Assembly: GCA_012517955.1 (NCBI GenBank)
Contig: JAAYTW010000057.1
Span: forward strand, 1-32,056
DNA from: Candidatus Zixiibacteriota bacterium
Lineage (GTDB): Bacteria > Zixibacteria > MSB-5A5 > UBA10806 > 4484-95
Direction: 5' to 3'
DNA length: 32,056 bases
A program made the position numbers and the translations under genes. Below are positions 15,909-23,975 of the stretch, piece by piece; position 1 is the stretch's first letter, and each line of letters opens with the position of its first letter. The notes beneath the pieces were generated by a model. The model was given only the letters and a program-made list of their open reading frames with translations. It had not been told where the DNA came from and did no database searches.

Positions 15909-18164
15909 ATGGCATTAAGAATTAACCACAACATCTCGGCTTTGGACGCCTGGCGCAATTTGACAAACACAACGCGCAAAATGGGCGTCACGATGGAAAA
16001 GTTGTCTTCAGGTTATCGGGTTAACAGAGCTGCCGATGATCCGGCGGGTCTAGTTATATCCGAGCAGTTCAGAGCGCAGATTGCCGGCTTGAATCGCGCG
16101 GTCCAGAATTCAGAAGGGTCAATCAACATGATTCAGACCGCCGAAGGCGCTCTAAACGAAATCAATAACCTGTTGGTTTCGATGCGTGAACTGGCAATCC
16201 ATGCCTCTAACGAAGGTTTCAACGATACGGACCAGTTAGCAGCTGACCAGGCCGAAATTACCAACGCTATCGCCACAATCACTCGTATTGCCAACAACAC
16301 CCAGTTTGGAACCAAGAAACTGCTCGATGGTTCAGCAGCCAACGTGGCCGCAATCACGACCAGCAATACGACCAGAATGACGTTGACCGATTCTCAGTTG
16401 AAAGCCGGCGTCCATAGCGTAACGGCCGTCAAGTTGACCGAATCGACCGCCACGGTTGATACGACCAGCTTTGGATTGTCATCTCCATCCAGTCCATATA
16501 ATTTGTCTGACGGCGTCCATAACATCGACGTCATCCAGGCTTCCGCCGGCGCCATGAAGATAGGTAACGCCATCAGCGCTCTTGATGCATGGGGCAATGG
16601 TATCTCAATCACCGCCACCGCCGCTTCAATCCGCGAAGCTTATGTGCGCGCGACAACCGGTATGACCACGGTTGCCAACAACGTGCAGCACACGATTAGC
16701 TTCCAGATTAACTATCAAGAAGCGGGTGGAAACCCGGTCGGTATGCAGACCTTGACGATTCGTACCGATGCCGTCGCTTCATCGGCTTTGGCGGCAAATA
16801 TCGTTTCGAAGTTAAATGATGCGATAAACGCCAATACTTATCTTGCCGGTAAAGTCATCGCTACTGTCGATGATAATGCTGGTGCCGCCGATGCGATTCG
16901 CATCCGTTCGACCGGAACCGGCACTCAGTACTCAATCGCCGTTGGCAGCGTAACCGCCACCAACGCCAGTATCAATACTGCGTTGAGCGGGCTTGCTAAT
17001 CAGAACGATCGCGGTCGTTCGGGTAACCAAATATCGATTACCGCCCAGTTCGCGTCCAGCTCAACCCTGGTCGACGCTTTCACAAGAACCAGGACATTCG
17101 CGATTGGCACCGGTACATTCACGACTCTGTCAGCTTTAGCAGCCACGATAAATGCTAAGTTGACATTGGATTCGATATTCGGTACGTACAACGATACCAC
17201 TGCTGGCGAAGCCCAAAAAGTGTATGCTACAGTGGTAACGGCCGGCGGCCTTTCCTACCTGAAGTTCTACACGTCAGACGAGGGCTCCAAGTTCTCGTTG
17301 AAGATAAACGAAACGGGTGGAACGGCCACGTCGCTGAATACAGCTCTTGGATTGACCGTGGACACGATTGCCAATACGGGTACGGACGCTATCGTTCGTT
17401 TTGATGGATATAACAACACCATAAATGACGTTCGTTATTTCTATACGGCGTCGTTGTACAACGAAAGCGTGAACCTGTATACCTCAGATGATACCGAATC
17501 TCGTGGTTCGGTTACTTTCAATCGCGCCATGGCTCAACAGAACGGCGGTATTCTGGTTGGCAATATGCTTCTTACCGTTAAAGCCAGAACCTACAGCGTT
17601 CAGCTGGATGGTGGAGCCGCGACGGTTGTTACCGGCGGACGTAATGCCGTCGTATTCAACTCCCAGAGAGATCAATCAATATCGGTGAATCTCTCGCTGA
17701 AATCGGAAGGCGGGACCGAACAGCTTTATGTCACCGATAGATCGCTGGTGTTCCAGATTGGCGCTAATGTCGGTCAAACAGCAAAAATCGGTCTGGACAA
17801 CCTCTCGGCTGATTATCTCGGTCGCGGTTTATCCAATAACCGTTTCGCAAGCCTGGCGGAGATTGATGTCACCACAGCCGCCGGCGCTCAGGATGCGCAG
17901 TCGGTTATCGATAAGGCCATTGCTGAAGTGACCAATATCCGCGGTAAACTCGGGTCGTTCCAGAAGAATACTCTGGAATCCAACCTGACCAACCTGCGGA
18001 TTGCTGCTCAGAACCTGACATCATCTGAATCAACAATCCGCGATACTGACATGGCCAAGGAGATGTCGGAATTCGTCAGGTATCAAATCCTGATGCAGGC
18101 CGGCACCGCCATGTTGGCTCAAGGTAACCAGGCGCCGCAGGTCGTCTTGTCTTTGTTCCAATAG
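15909..18164 (+). CDS. fliC: Flagellin (large, 751 aa from ATG 15909)
   Basis: MALRINHNISALDAWRNLTNTTRKMGVTMEKLSSGYRVNRAADDPAGLVISEQFRAQIAGLNRAVQNSEGSINMIQTAEGALNEINNLL... and C-term NLRIAAQNLTSSESTIRDTDMAKEMSEFVRYQILMQAGTAMLAQGNQAPQVVLSLF. AAGGAGG is 8 nt upstream of ATG 15909; the ORF-track start at 15876 falls in the leader hairpin. Confidence 0.97.
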   Translation: MALRINHNISALDAWRNLTNTTRKMGVTMEKLSSGYRVNRAADDPAGLVISEQFRAQIAGLNRAVQNSEGSINMIQTAEGALNEINNLLVSMRELAIHASNEGFNDTDQLAADQAEITNAIATITRIANNTQFGTKKLLDGSAANVAAITTSNTTRMTLTDSQLKAGVHSVTAVKLTESTATVDTTSFGLSSPSSPYNLSDGVHNIDVIQASAGAMKIGNAISALDAWGNGISITATAASIREAYVRATTGMTTVANNVQHTISFQINYQEAGGNPVGMQTLTIRTDAVASSALAANIVSKLNDAINANTYLAGKVIATVDDNAGAADAIRIRSTGTGTQYSIAVGSVTATNASINTALSGLANQNDRGRSGNQISITAQFASSSTLVDAFTRTRTFAIGTGTFTTLSALAATINAKLTLDSIFGTYNDTTAGEAQKVYATVVTAGGLSYLKFYTSDEGSKFSLKINETGGTATSLNTALGLTVDTIANTGTDAIVRFDGYNNTINDVRYFYTASLYNESVNLYTSDDTESRGSVTFNRAMAQQNGGILVGNMLLTVKARTYSVQLDGGAATVVTGGRNAVVFNSQRDQSISVNLSLKSEGGTEQLYVTDRSLVFQIGANVGQTAKIGLDNLSADYLGRGLSNNRFASLAEIDVTTAAGAQDAQSVIDKAIAEVTNIRGKLGSFQKNTLESNLTNLRIAAQNLTSSESTIRDTDMAKEMSEFVRYQILMQAGTAMLAQGNQAPQVVLSLFQ

Positions 18165-18174
18165 GAACAATAAA

Positions 18175-18197
18175 GGGAGGGCGATAATCGCCCTCCC
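18175..18197 (+). terminator. Strong GC-rich hairpin after flagellin (terminator/attenuator-like)
   Basis: GGGAGGGCG-ATAAT-CGCCCTCCC, a perfect 9-bp stem 10 nt after the flagellin stop; the 3' U-tract is weak (GATTTG). Confidence 0.6.
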
Positions 18198-18217
18198 GAT
18201 TTGAAAGGGGTATTGCC

Positions 18218-18586
18218 ATGAGTAACGAACAAACTGGAGCTTTGAGCAGCGACATTGCCGTGGATGTTAAAGCGCTTATTACGGGCACTACTACCACGAA
18301 AAATCACGGCGTCGCCAAAGATTCGGGCAATACGGATAAGACGCTTGTAAATCCCGAGAAAATCAGGGAAGCTGTCCAAGATACAGTCGATTATTTCGAG
18401 AAAATCGCGAGAGAAAACCAATTCAATTTGAAATTTTCGATTGATGATAAATCTAATACCGTGATTGTTCAGGTAATCGAAAAGAATTCCGGCAAATTGA
18501 TAAGGCAAATTCCCCCGCAAGAAATCTTGAAATTACGACAAAGAATCAGTGATCTTTTAGGAATGATTTACGATAAGGAAATGTAG
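18218..18586 (+). CDS. flaG: FlaG family flagellar protein
   Basis: LKFSIDDKSNTVIVQVIEKNSGKLIRQIPPQEILKLRQRISDLLGMIYDKEM is the FlaG signature; between flagellin and fliD. Confidence 0.92.
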   Translation: MSNEQTGALSSDIAVDVKALITGTTTTKNHGVAKDSGNTDKTLVNPEKIREAVQDTVDYFEKIARENQFNLKFSIDDKSNTVIVQVIEKNSGKLIRQIPPQEILKLRQRISDLLGMIYDKEM

Positions 18587-18592
18587 GAAACG

Positions 18593-18618
18593 GGGGGGTC
18601 CTTTTCGGGGGACTCCCC
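18593..18618 (+). terminator. GC-rich hairpin after flaG (terminator-like)
   Basis: GGGGGGTCC (18593-18601) pairs with GGACTCCCC (18610-18618), one G-U; loop TTTTCGGG; no strong U-tract. Confidence 0.45.
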
Positions 18619-18646
18619 ATTTATAACAAATAAAAGGATTAGAATT

Positions 18647-20980
18647 ATGGCTTACGCGGGCGCAATAGATGGAATAATCTCCGGTCTTGATACGACCAAG
18701 ATTATTGAAACGATGCTGAAAATAGATCAACAAAAAATCAGCACCTACGAAACCAAGCAGACCGAACAAACCAATAAACTGACCTCCTGGCAATCGATAA
18801 ACGCTTTGCTCTTGGCTTTTAAAACGCAGGCATCGCTATTGGCTAATGATAAACTCTGGTATGCCAAATCGGTTGTATCGTCTGATGAAGATATTATGAC
18901 CGCTACATCATCTACGGACGCGTCAGCCGGCGAATATTATTTTTCCGTTCAACAATTAGCCACAAATAATCAGATAGCCTCGCAGGGATTCAATTTAACC
19001 TCGCAGAGCATCGGCACGGGAACTTTTCAGATAAAACTTGGAAGCGGGGCCACTACAAATATAACTATCGATTCAAGCAATAACACTTTGTCTGGATTAA
19101 AAGACGCTATAAACAATGCCAATGCCGGCGTCACCGCAACTATAATCAGCGATGGTTCTGAAACTAATCAGTACCGAATGATATTAACGGCAAAAGAACC
19201 GGGATTGAAAAACCAAATCAGCGTGACAGCCAATTTAAGCGGGGGTATCGCGCCCGATTTCAGTACGCCCCAATTTGATACCGTTGAAAAACTCGCTTTT
19301 AGCGGCAACTCAACGTCTAACCCGTTATTGTCTCCGGGCGTTACTTATACCGGCGCCGTCAATAAAACCTACACTTTCACAGTGGGCGGCACAGGATTGC
19401 AAACTGTCGGGACGGGCACTATCACTATTGATTGGACCGATGGCACTAACAGCGGCTCATTTGAAGTTACGGCCGCCGACACGAACATAGCCCTTACCGG
19501 TCCGGGCGCCGATGGTCTTTCTCTTCAGTTTTCGCAGGGGACCCTTAACGCGGGTGATACTTTCCAGGTTCAGGCGTTTGCGCCGACTATTCAAAAAGCT
19601 CAAAACGCGATTGTCCGTTTAGGAACGTCCGATTCGGGCAGTTCGCCGATAACTATCTCCTCGTCAACCAATACCATCTCCGATATTATTCAGGGGGTTA
19701 CTCTTAACCTGAAATCGGTTACCGATGCTAATGAAAAAGTAAAAATCAGCGTCTCGGCCGACTATTCTCAAATTAAAAGCCAAATAAACAGCTTCGTTTC
19801 TAAGTTCAATGATTATCAAAAATTCGTGGACGAACAATTTTCATACGAGGAAGGCGGCACGGCTGGAGTATTGCTTGGAGACGGTTCATTATTGAATATG
19901 CACAATGATATTCGCGCTTCGTTGACAACGGCCCTTACCAATCGCTCAGGTTCCATGAGAATGCTTTCTCAGGCGGGTATCAAATTCGACTCTTCCGGTA
20001 AATTAACGTTCGATGAATCGATATTCAACGAAAAAATAGAAAAAAACTTTTCTGATTTGGTGAAATTATTCAAATCCGACGGGACTTCCGATAAATCATA
20101 TATAGAATATGTATCATCTACGGCCGCCACAAAAGTCAGCTCCGAGGGTTACGCCGTCGATATCACTAAAGCCGCGGCTCGTGGTTATTACAGGGGCGTC
20201 ATGATAAATAATCCATCGGTTAGTAACCTAACGATTGATTCGTCTAATAATAAACTCAAAGTAAAAATTAATAACACAATAAGCGAATTGATTACGCTCG
20301 ACTCGAAGATTTACTCTTCGGGAACCGAGTTGGCCCAGGATATCGAGGATGCCATAAACGGAGATTCAAAGTTGGGGTCGCTGGGGGTGGATGTCGAATG
20401 GATGGATAACGGAGATACAGGTTATTTAATTATCTATACCCAAGCCTATGGTTCAAAAGAATCGGTGACGATTGAAAGCGATACTCAAGCGACCGCCCAT
20501 TCGGTTCTTGGGTTGACTGGCGGTGTCGCCCAAGCCGGCGCCGATGTTGAAGGGACGATTAACGGCGAACCGGCTAAAGGCGTCGGCCAGATTCTCACTG
20601 GCAATTCCGGTAATAAAACAACCGATGGCCTCAAGCTTAGAATTACCGCTACTCCCGACCAGATTGTCTCCGGCGCCGAAGGAACGATATATTTTAACAA
20701 AGGAATCGCCGCTCTTATAGACGATAAGTTATCGAGATATACCGATTCGTACAACGGGATAATTAAAGTAAGAACCGATTCACTCCAAAAAACTATTGAT
20801 CGCATCGCCAGCCAAATCGACGAGATGGAAGCGGCGCAAGAACGCAAAAAGGCCTCGCTCTACGAACAGTTCCAAGCCATGGAATCAGCCCTGGCTGAAT
20901 TGCAGGCCACTCAGCAAGAATTGACAGCTTATTTTGGTACGACTTATTCATCGGCGTCCAAGAGCGGCTCATCAAGTTAA
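18647..20980 (+). CDS. fliD: Flagellar filament capping protein FliD (777 aa)
   Basis: IDGIISGLDTTKIIETMLKIDQQKISTYETKQTEQTNKLTSWQSINALLLAFKTQASLL; C-term RIASQIDEMEAAQERKKASLYEQFQAMESALAELQATQQELTAYF. Confidence 0.96.
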   Translation: MAYAGAIDGIISGLDTTKIIETMLKIDQQKISTYETKQTEQTNKLTSWQSINALLLAFKTQASLLANDKLWYAKSVVSSDEDIMTATSSTDASAGEYYFSVQQLATNNQIASQGFNLTSQSIGTGTFQIKLGSGATTNITIDSSNNTLSGLKDAINNANAGVTATIISDGSETNQYRMILTAKEPGLKNQISVTANLSGGIAPDFSTPQFDTVEKLAFSGNSTSNPLLSPGVTYTGAVNKTYTFTVGGTGLQTVGTGTITIDWTDGTNSGSFEVTAADTNIALTGPGADGLSLQFSQGTLNAGDTFQVQAFAPTIQKAQNAIVRLGTSDSGSSPITISSSTNTISDIIQGVTLNLKSVTDANEKVKISVSADYSQIKSQINSFVSKFNDYQKFVDEQFSYEEGGTAGVLLGDGSLLNMHNDIRASLTTALTNRSGSMRMLSQAGIKFDSSGKLTFDESIFNEKIEKNFSDLVKLFKSDGTSDKSYIEYVSSTAATKVSSEGYAVDITKAAARGYYRGVMINNPSVSNLTIDSSNNKLKVKINNTISELITLDSKIYSSGTELAQDIEDAINGDSKLGSLGVDVEWMDNGDTGYLIIYTQAYGSKESVTIESDTQATAHSVLGLTGGVAQAGADVEGTINGEPAKGVGQILTGNSGNKTTDGLKLRITATPDQIVSGAEGTIYFNKGIAALIDDKLSRYTDSYNGIIKVRTDSLQKTIDRIASQIDEMEAAQERKKASLYEQFQAMESALAELQATQQELTAYFGTTYSSASKSGSSS

Positions 20981-20988
20981 GAGGGGAT

Positions 20989-21420
20989 ATGGAAAATCAG
21001 GTGAATGTATATCAACAGATGCATATTTCGGGTTTGAATCAAAAAGAATTAATTGTGATGTTATATTCGGGGGCAATCAGGTTTATTGAACAGGGGAGAG
21101 AATTAATTTTAAAAAAAGATGTTCCGGGAGCGCACGCCAAATTAAACAGTGCCAGGAACATATTTATCCATCTGCTATCCACCCTGAATATGGAAGCTGG
21201 TGGACAGATATCGAAAAAGCTGTTGTCGCTTTACGCGTATTTTATTGAAAAAATAACCATGGCCAATGCGACCAAAAACGTGGCCGAATTAGATGATATA
21301 ATCCCGCTGATACAGGATATAAAGGAAGCCTGGGAAAAAGTCGAATTTGATGAGGCCGCTATAACAGATAAAACGGTGGCTAAACTAGAACCGGCTAAGG
21401 CTTTTATCGCGGAGGTTTAA
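20989..21420 (+). CDS. fliS: Flagellar export chaperone FliS
   Basis: VNVYQQMHISGLNQKELIVMLYSGAIRFIEQGRELILKKDVPGAHAKLNSARNIFIHLLSTLNMEAGG; directly after fliD. Confidence 0.93.
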   Translation: MENQVNVYQQMHISGLNQKELIVMLYSGAIRFIEQGRELILKKDVPGAHAKLNSARNIFIHLLSTLNMEAGGQISKKLLSLYAYFIEKITMANATKNVAELDDIIPLIQDIKEAWEKVEFDEAAITDKTVAKLEPAKAFIAEV

Positions 21421-21813
21421 TTGAACGCGGCAACAGAAAAGAAACTGGGTACGCTGTCTGAAACCGACCATTTTTTAGAAAGTTTTATTAATGACTTGGA
21501 AAATATCGTCAATAATAAGATGGGACCGCTTTGGCAAAGCAAAAATACACGGACCGTTAAAACGGGGGTTGCCAGGTTAATGCTTTTCGAAAAGGAATGG
21601 CGCCGCGCCGACGGCAGTTTAAACAATTATCAAACCAGATTGATTGAAAAGAAATTGTCGCGGGTTAGGCAGCTGATTTCTCAATATATTATGATTCTGG
21701 AAGGCTCTTTATCGATTGTGCGGGAGGAAATAAGCAGAATCAATAAAGCCAAAAAGATAAGGGGGTATCGGTTCAAAGATTCCGTTCGCGTTTCAGGCGG
21801 ACAGCTTTGCTAA
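21421..21813 (+). CDS. Hypothetical helical protein (possible FliT/FlgN-like chaperone by position)
   Basis: TTG start right after the fliS stop; 130 aa, mainly helical; no firm domain match. Confidence 0.5.
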   Translation: MNAATEKKLGTLSETDHFLESFINDLENIVNNKMGPLWQSKNTRTVKTGVARLMLFEKEWRRADGSLNNYQTRLIEKKLSRVRQLISQYIMILEGSLSIVREEISRINKAKKIRGYRFKDSVRVSGGQLC

Positions 21814-21857
21814 TAAAGCGGCGGGATGGAACCGATAATATCACAAAGAGGTGGCAA

Positions 21858-22325
21858 ATGAGGATTGAAGGTTTGGGGCCAATAGGCCAACCGGGGCCAA
21901 AAGATAAGAAAAACGATAAAACGGCCGGACCGGTAAACACGCCGATCGATAAGGTAGATTTAAGTCAGAAAAATAAAAAAACCGGCGAAGCTGGATATGG
22001 CGAAAGCCTTAAAAAAGCTCTAGCCGCCCAGGCCGGCCAATTAGAGAATTCGAACCAAATAAGACAAAGAACCGCTTCAGGATATTATGAGGAAACGGAA
22101 GTACTAAAAACCATTTCCGATAAACTTATCGACAGCGGCGAATTAAAAGATGTTGTAAAAGAATATCAGCAGTTAAGTAAATTAAAGTCAATCCAATCAA
22201 CCGAAAAGCCGATACGCCAGGATAAAGTCGCTGAAGCCAGAAAAAAAATGGAAAATGGATATTATAACGACCCAACCAATTTCGATAGTTTCGCCCAAAA
22301 GATAATCGACCATTTTGGACTATGA
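21858..22325 (+). CDS. flgM: FlgM-like anti-sigma-28 factor with extended linker
   Basis: N-term ...NTPIDKVDLSQ and C-term RQDKVAEARKKMENGYYNDPTNFDSFAQKIIDHFGL match FlgM's two conserved ends; AGAGGTGG RBS before ATG 21858. Confidence 0.7.
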   Translation: MRIEGLGPIGQPGPKDKKNDKTAGPVNTPIDKVDLSQKNKKTGEAGYGESLKKALAAQAGQLENSNQIRQRTASGYYEETEVLKTISDKLIDSGELKDVVKEYQQLSKLKSIQSTEKPIRQDKVAEARKKMENGYYNDPTNFDSFAQKIIDHFGL

Positions 22326-22364
22326 TAGTTCAATAAATCCGGCCCGGCGCTGAAGGGTATTGAT

Positions 22365-23264
22365 ATGAGCGAGATTTCTGTCGCAAATGAGAAGAAAATT
22401 AAACTTATCGTAAATAGAATCCATAATTTACCAACCCCTCCGACTGTATTCGCTCAAGTCAATAAGGTTATCAGCAATCCTAATACTTCGGCTTATCAGA
22501 TAGGCGCGATTATCGCCGAAGATCCGGCGCTCTCTGCCAAAATTCTCAAATTGACAAACTCGGCGTTTTATGGATTGTCTCGCACTGTCACCAGCGTCAA
22601 ACAGGCAATCGTGATTCTTGGGCTGGATGTGGTGAAAAGCCTTGTCTTGTCGGCTTCCGTTTTTGAAACTTTCTCTAAACGAAATATCATTGATAAAGAT
22701 TTTCTTGACCAGTTCTGGCGTCATTCGTTATTAGTGGCATTCATGTCGCGGATTATTTCCAGAACAAAAAATTTCCCATCTTTTCTCGAAGCCGAAGAAT
22801 CATTTTCGGCTGGATTGTTACACGATATCGGAAAACTGGTTATTTTGACTCATCTTCCCGACGAATTCGCTCGTATTAAATCGCTTAGAGAAAAAAATCT
22901 TGAAGTCGCGACCAGCGCTATTGAAGAAGAAGTGCTTGGGTTTGACCACGCGGCGGTCGGCGGTTATCTTTGCCAGAAATGGAACCTACCGGAACATCTG
23001 ACTCGGTCTATTCAGTTGCATCATACTCCTCAAGAAAATTTAGAAAATATCACTACACAGATTATTCATGTATCGGATTATCTTGCCTGGAAATCACAGG
23101 AAACTGAATTAAGCGATAGCAATTATTCTCTAACTATTCCATTATGCGAGCAGTCGTGGAGCATGCTCGGCCTTAACATCGGTCAACAAGAGCAGTTGAT
23201 TCAACTTTTGTTGACCGAATACATGAAAGCCGAGACCTTTATAAAGATGGCTCAAGGCGATTAA
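22365..23264 (+). CDS. HDOD domain protein
   Basis: LPTPPTVFAQVNKVISNPNTSAYQIGAIIAEDPALSAKILKLTNSAFYGLSRTVTSVKQAIVILGLDVVKSLVLSASVFETF; HDIGKLVIL. Confidence 0.93.
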   Translation: MSEISVANEKKIKLIVNRIHNLPTPPTVFAQVNKVISNPNTSAYQIGAIIAEDPALSAKILKLTNSAFYGLSRTVTSVKQAIVILGLDVVKSLVLSASVFETFSKRNIIDKDFLDQFWRHSLLVAFMSRIISRTKNFPSFLEAEESFSAGLLHDIGKLVILTHLPDEFARIKSLREKNLEVATSAIEEEVLGFDHAAVGGYLCQKWNLPEHLTRSIQLHHTPQENLENITTQIIHVSDYLAWKSQETELSDSNYSLTIPLCEQSWSMLGLNIGQQEQLIQLLLTEYMKAETFIKMAQGD

Positions 23265-23626
23265 TGCTTTCAGATTTACCCGATAATCAAAAAAGAATCA
23301 TCCGCGAACTGGTTGACCAGCTTATAGTCAATCACGGAATCCTTCCTGCTCAAGGGACTATTATTGATGGAATTGATTTACCGCGCTACCGCGAGTTGTC
23401 CCGATTTGCATTCAGATATTATAAAATGATTTACACGGGCGCCAGTCCCTTGGACATTGATTTGAACGCCCCTAAAGAAATCATGGAAGCCCAAATATCG
23501 AGCGCTTCCAATACTTGTATCGGTTGTGGCAGACCTTTAGCGGATGATAATTCGATGCCGGTATGCCCCGACTGCCTAAACCAACTCAAGACCGATTACG
23601 ATATTTTAAAAAGCCTGCTTGATTAA
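23264..23626 (+). CDS. Small protein with C-terminal zinc-ribbon motif
   Basis: CIGCGRPLADDNSMPVCPDC (two CxxC knuckles); translationally coupled to the HDOD gene (TAATG overlap at 23262-23266). Confidence 0.7.
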   Translation: MLSDLPDNQKRIIRELVDQLIVNHGILPAQGTIIDGIDLPRYRELSRFAFRYYKMIYTGASPLDIDLNAPKEIMEAQISSASNTCIGCGRPLADDNSMPVCPDCLNQLKTDYDILKSLLD

Positions 23627-23755
23627 GAACCGGTTTCCAGGTAGTTTTATATCCTACATGGCCAAAGCCGATTGGTTATCAAGTTTTTTAGCTTCTTGCC
23701 GAATTTTTAATAAAGGGAACCTTTTAGTGAATTATGAATGTTGGATAATTTTTAC

Positions 23756-23784
23756 TTGACTGATTACCGGTGAATGTGTATCTA
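23756..23784 (+). promoter_or_regulatory. Candidate housekeeping promoter for tRNA-Val
   Basis: TTGACT (23756-23761) - 17 nt - TATCTA (23779-23784); tRNA begins at 23803. Confidence 0.5.
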
Positions 23785-23802
23785 ATCAACTTGTGGAAAG
23801 TC

Positions 23803-23879
23803 GGGCGATTAGCTCAGTTGGTTAGAGTGCTTGCTTGACATGCAAGAGGTCACTGGTTCGATCCCAGTATCGCCCACCA
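23803..23879 (+). tRNA. tRNA-Val, anticodon GAC, CCA encoded
   Basis: GGGCGAT...ATCGCCC acceptor stem, D-arm AGCTCAGTTGGTTAGAGT, anticodon stem CTTGC-TTGACAT-GCAAG (GAC at 23837-23839), GGTTCGATCC T-arm, terminal CCA. Confidence 0.97.
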
Positions 23880-23922
23880 TTGGAATTGAAAAAAATAGCG
23901 ATGAATTTTTGATTTAAAACCA

Positions 23923-23961
23923 AAAACGACCATTCCCTGTACCGACGGGTTGGTCTGTTTT
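23923..23961 (+). terminator. Hairpin + U-tract between tRNA-Val and thrS (terminator or thrS leader element)
   Basis: AAAAC-GACCA-tt-CCC ... GGG-t-TGGTC-t-GTTTT, followed by AATTTAA. Confidence 0.55.
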
Positions 23962-23975
23962 AATTTAATGAGCTT

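Noticed and set aside
18180-18187. GGCGATAA after flagellin, similar to a sigma-28 -10 element (GCCGATAA)
   Set aside because: No TAAAGTTT-like -35 at 11-nt spacing and the bases are part of the hairpin stem.
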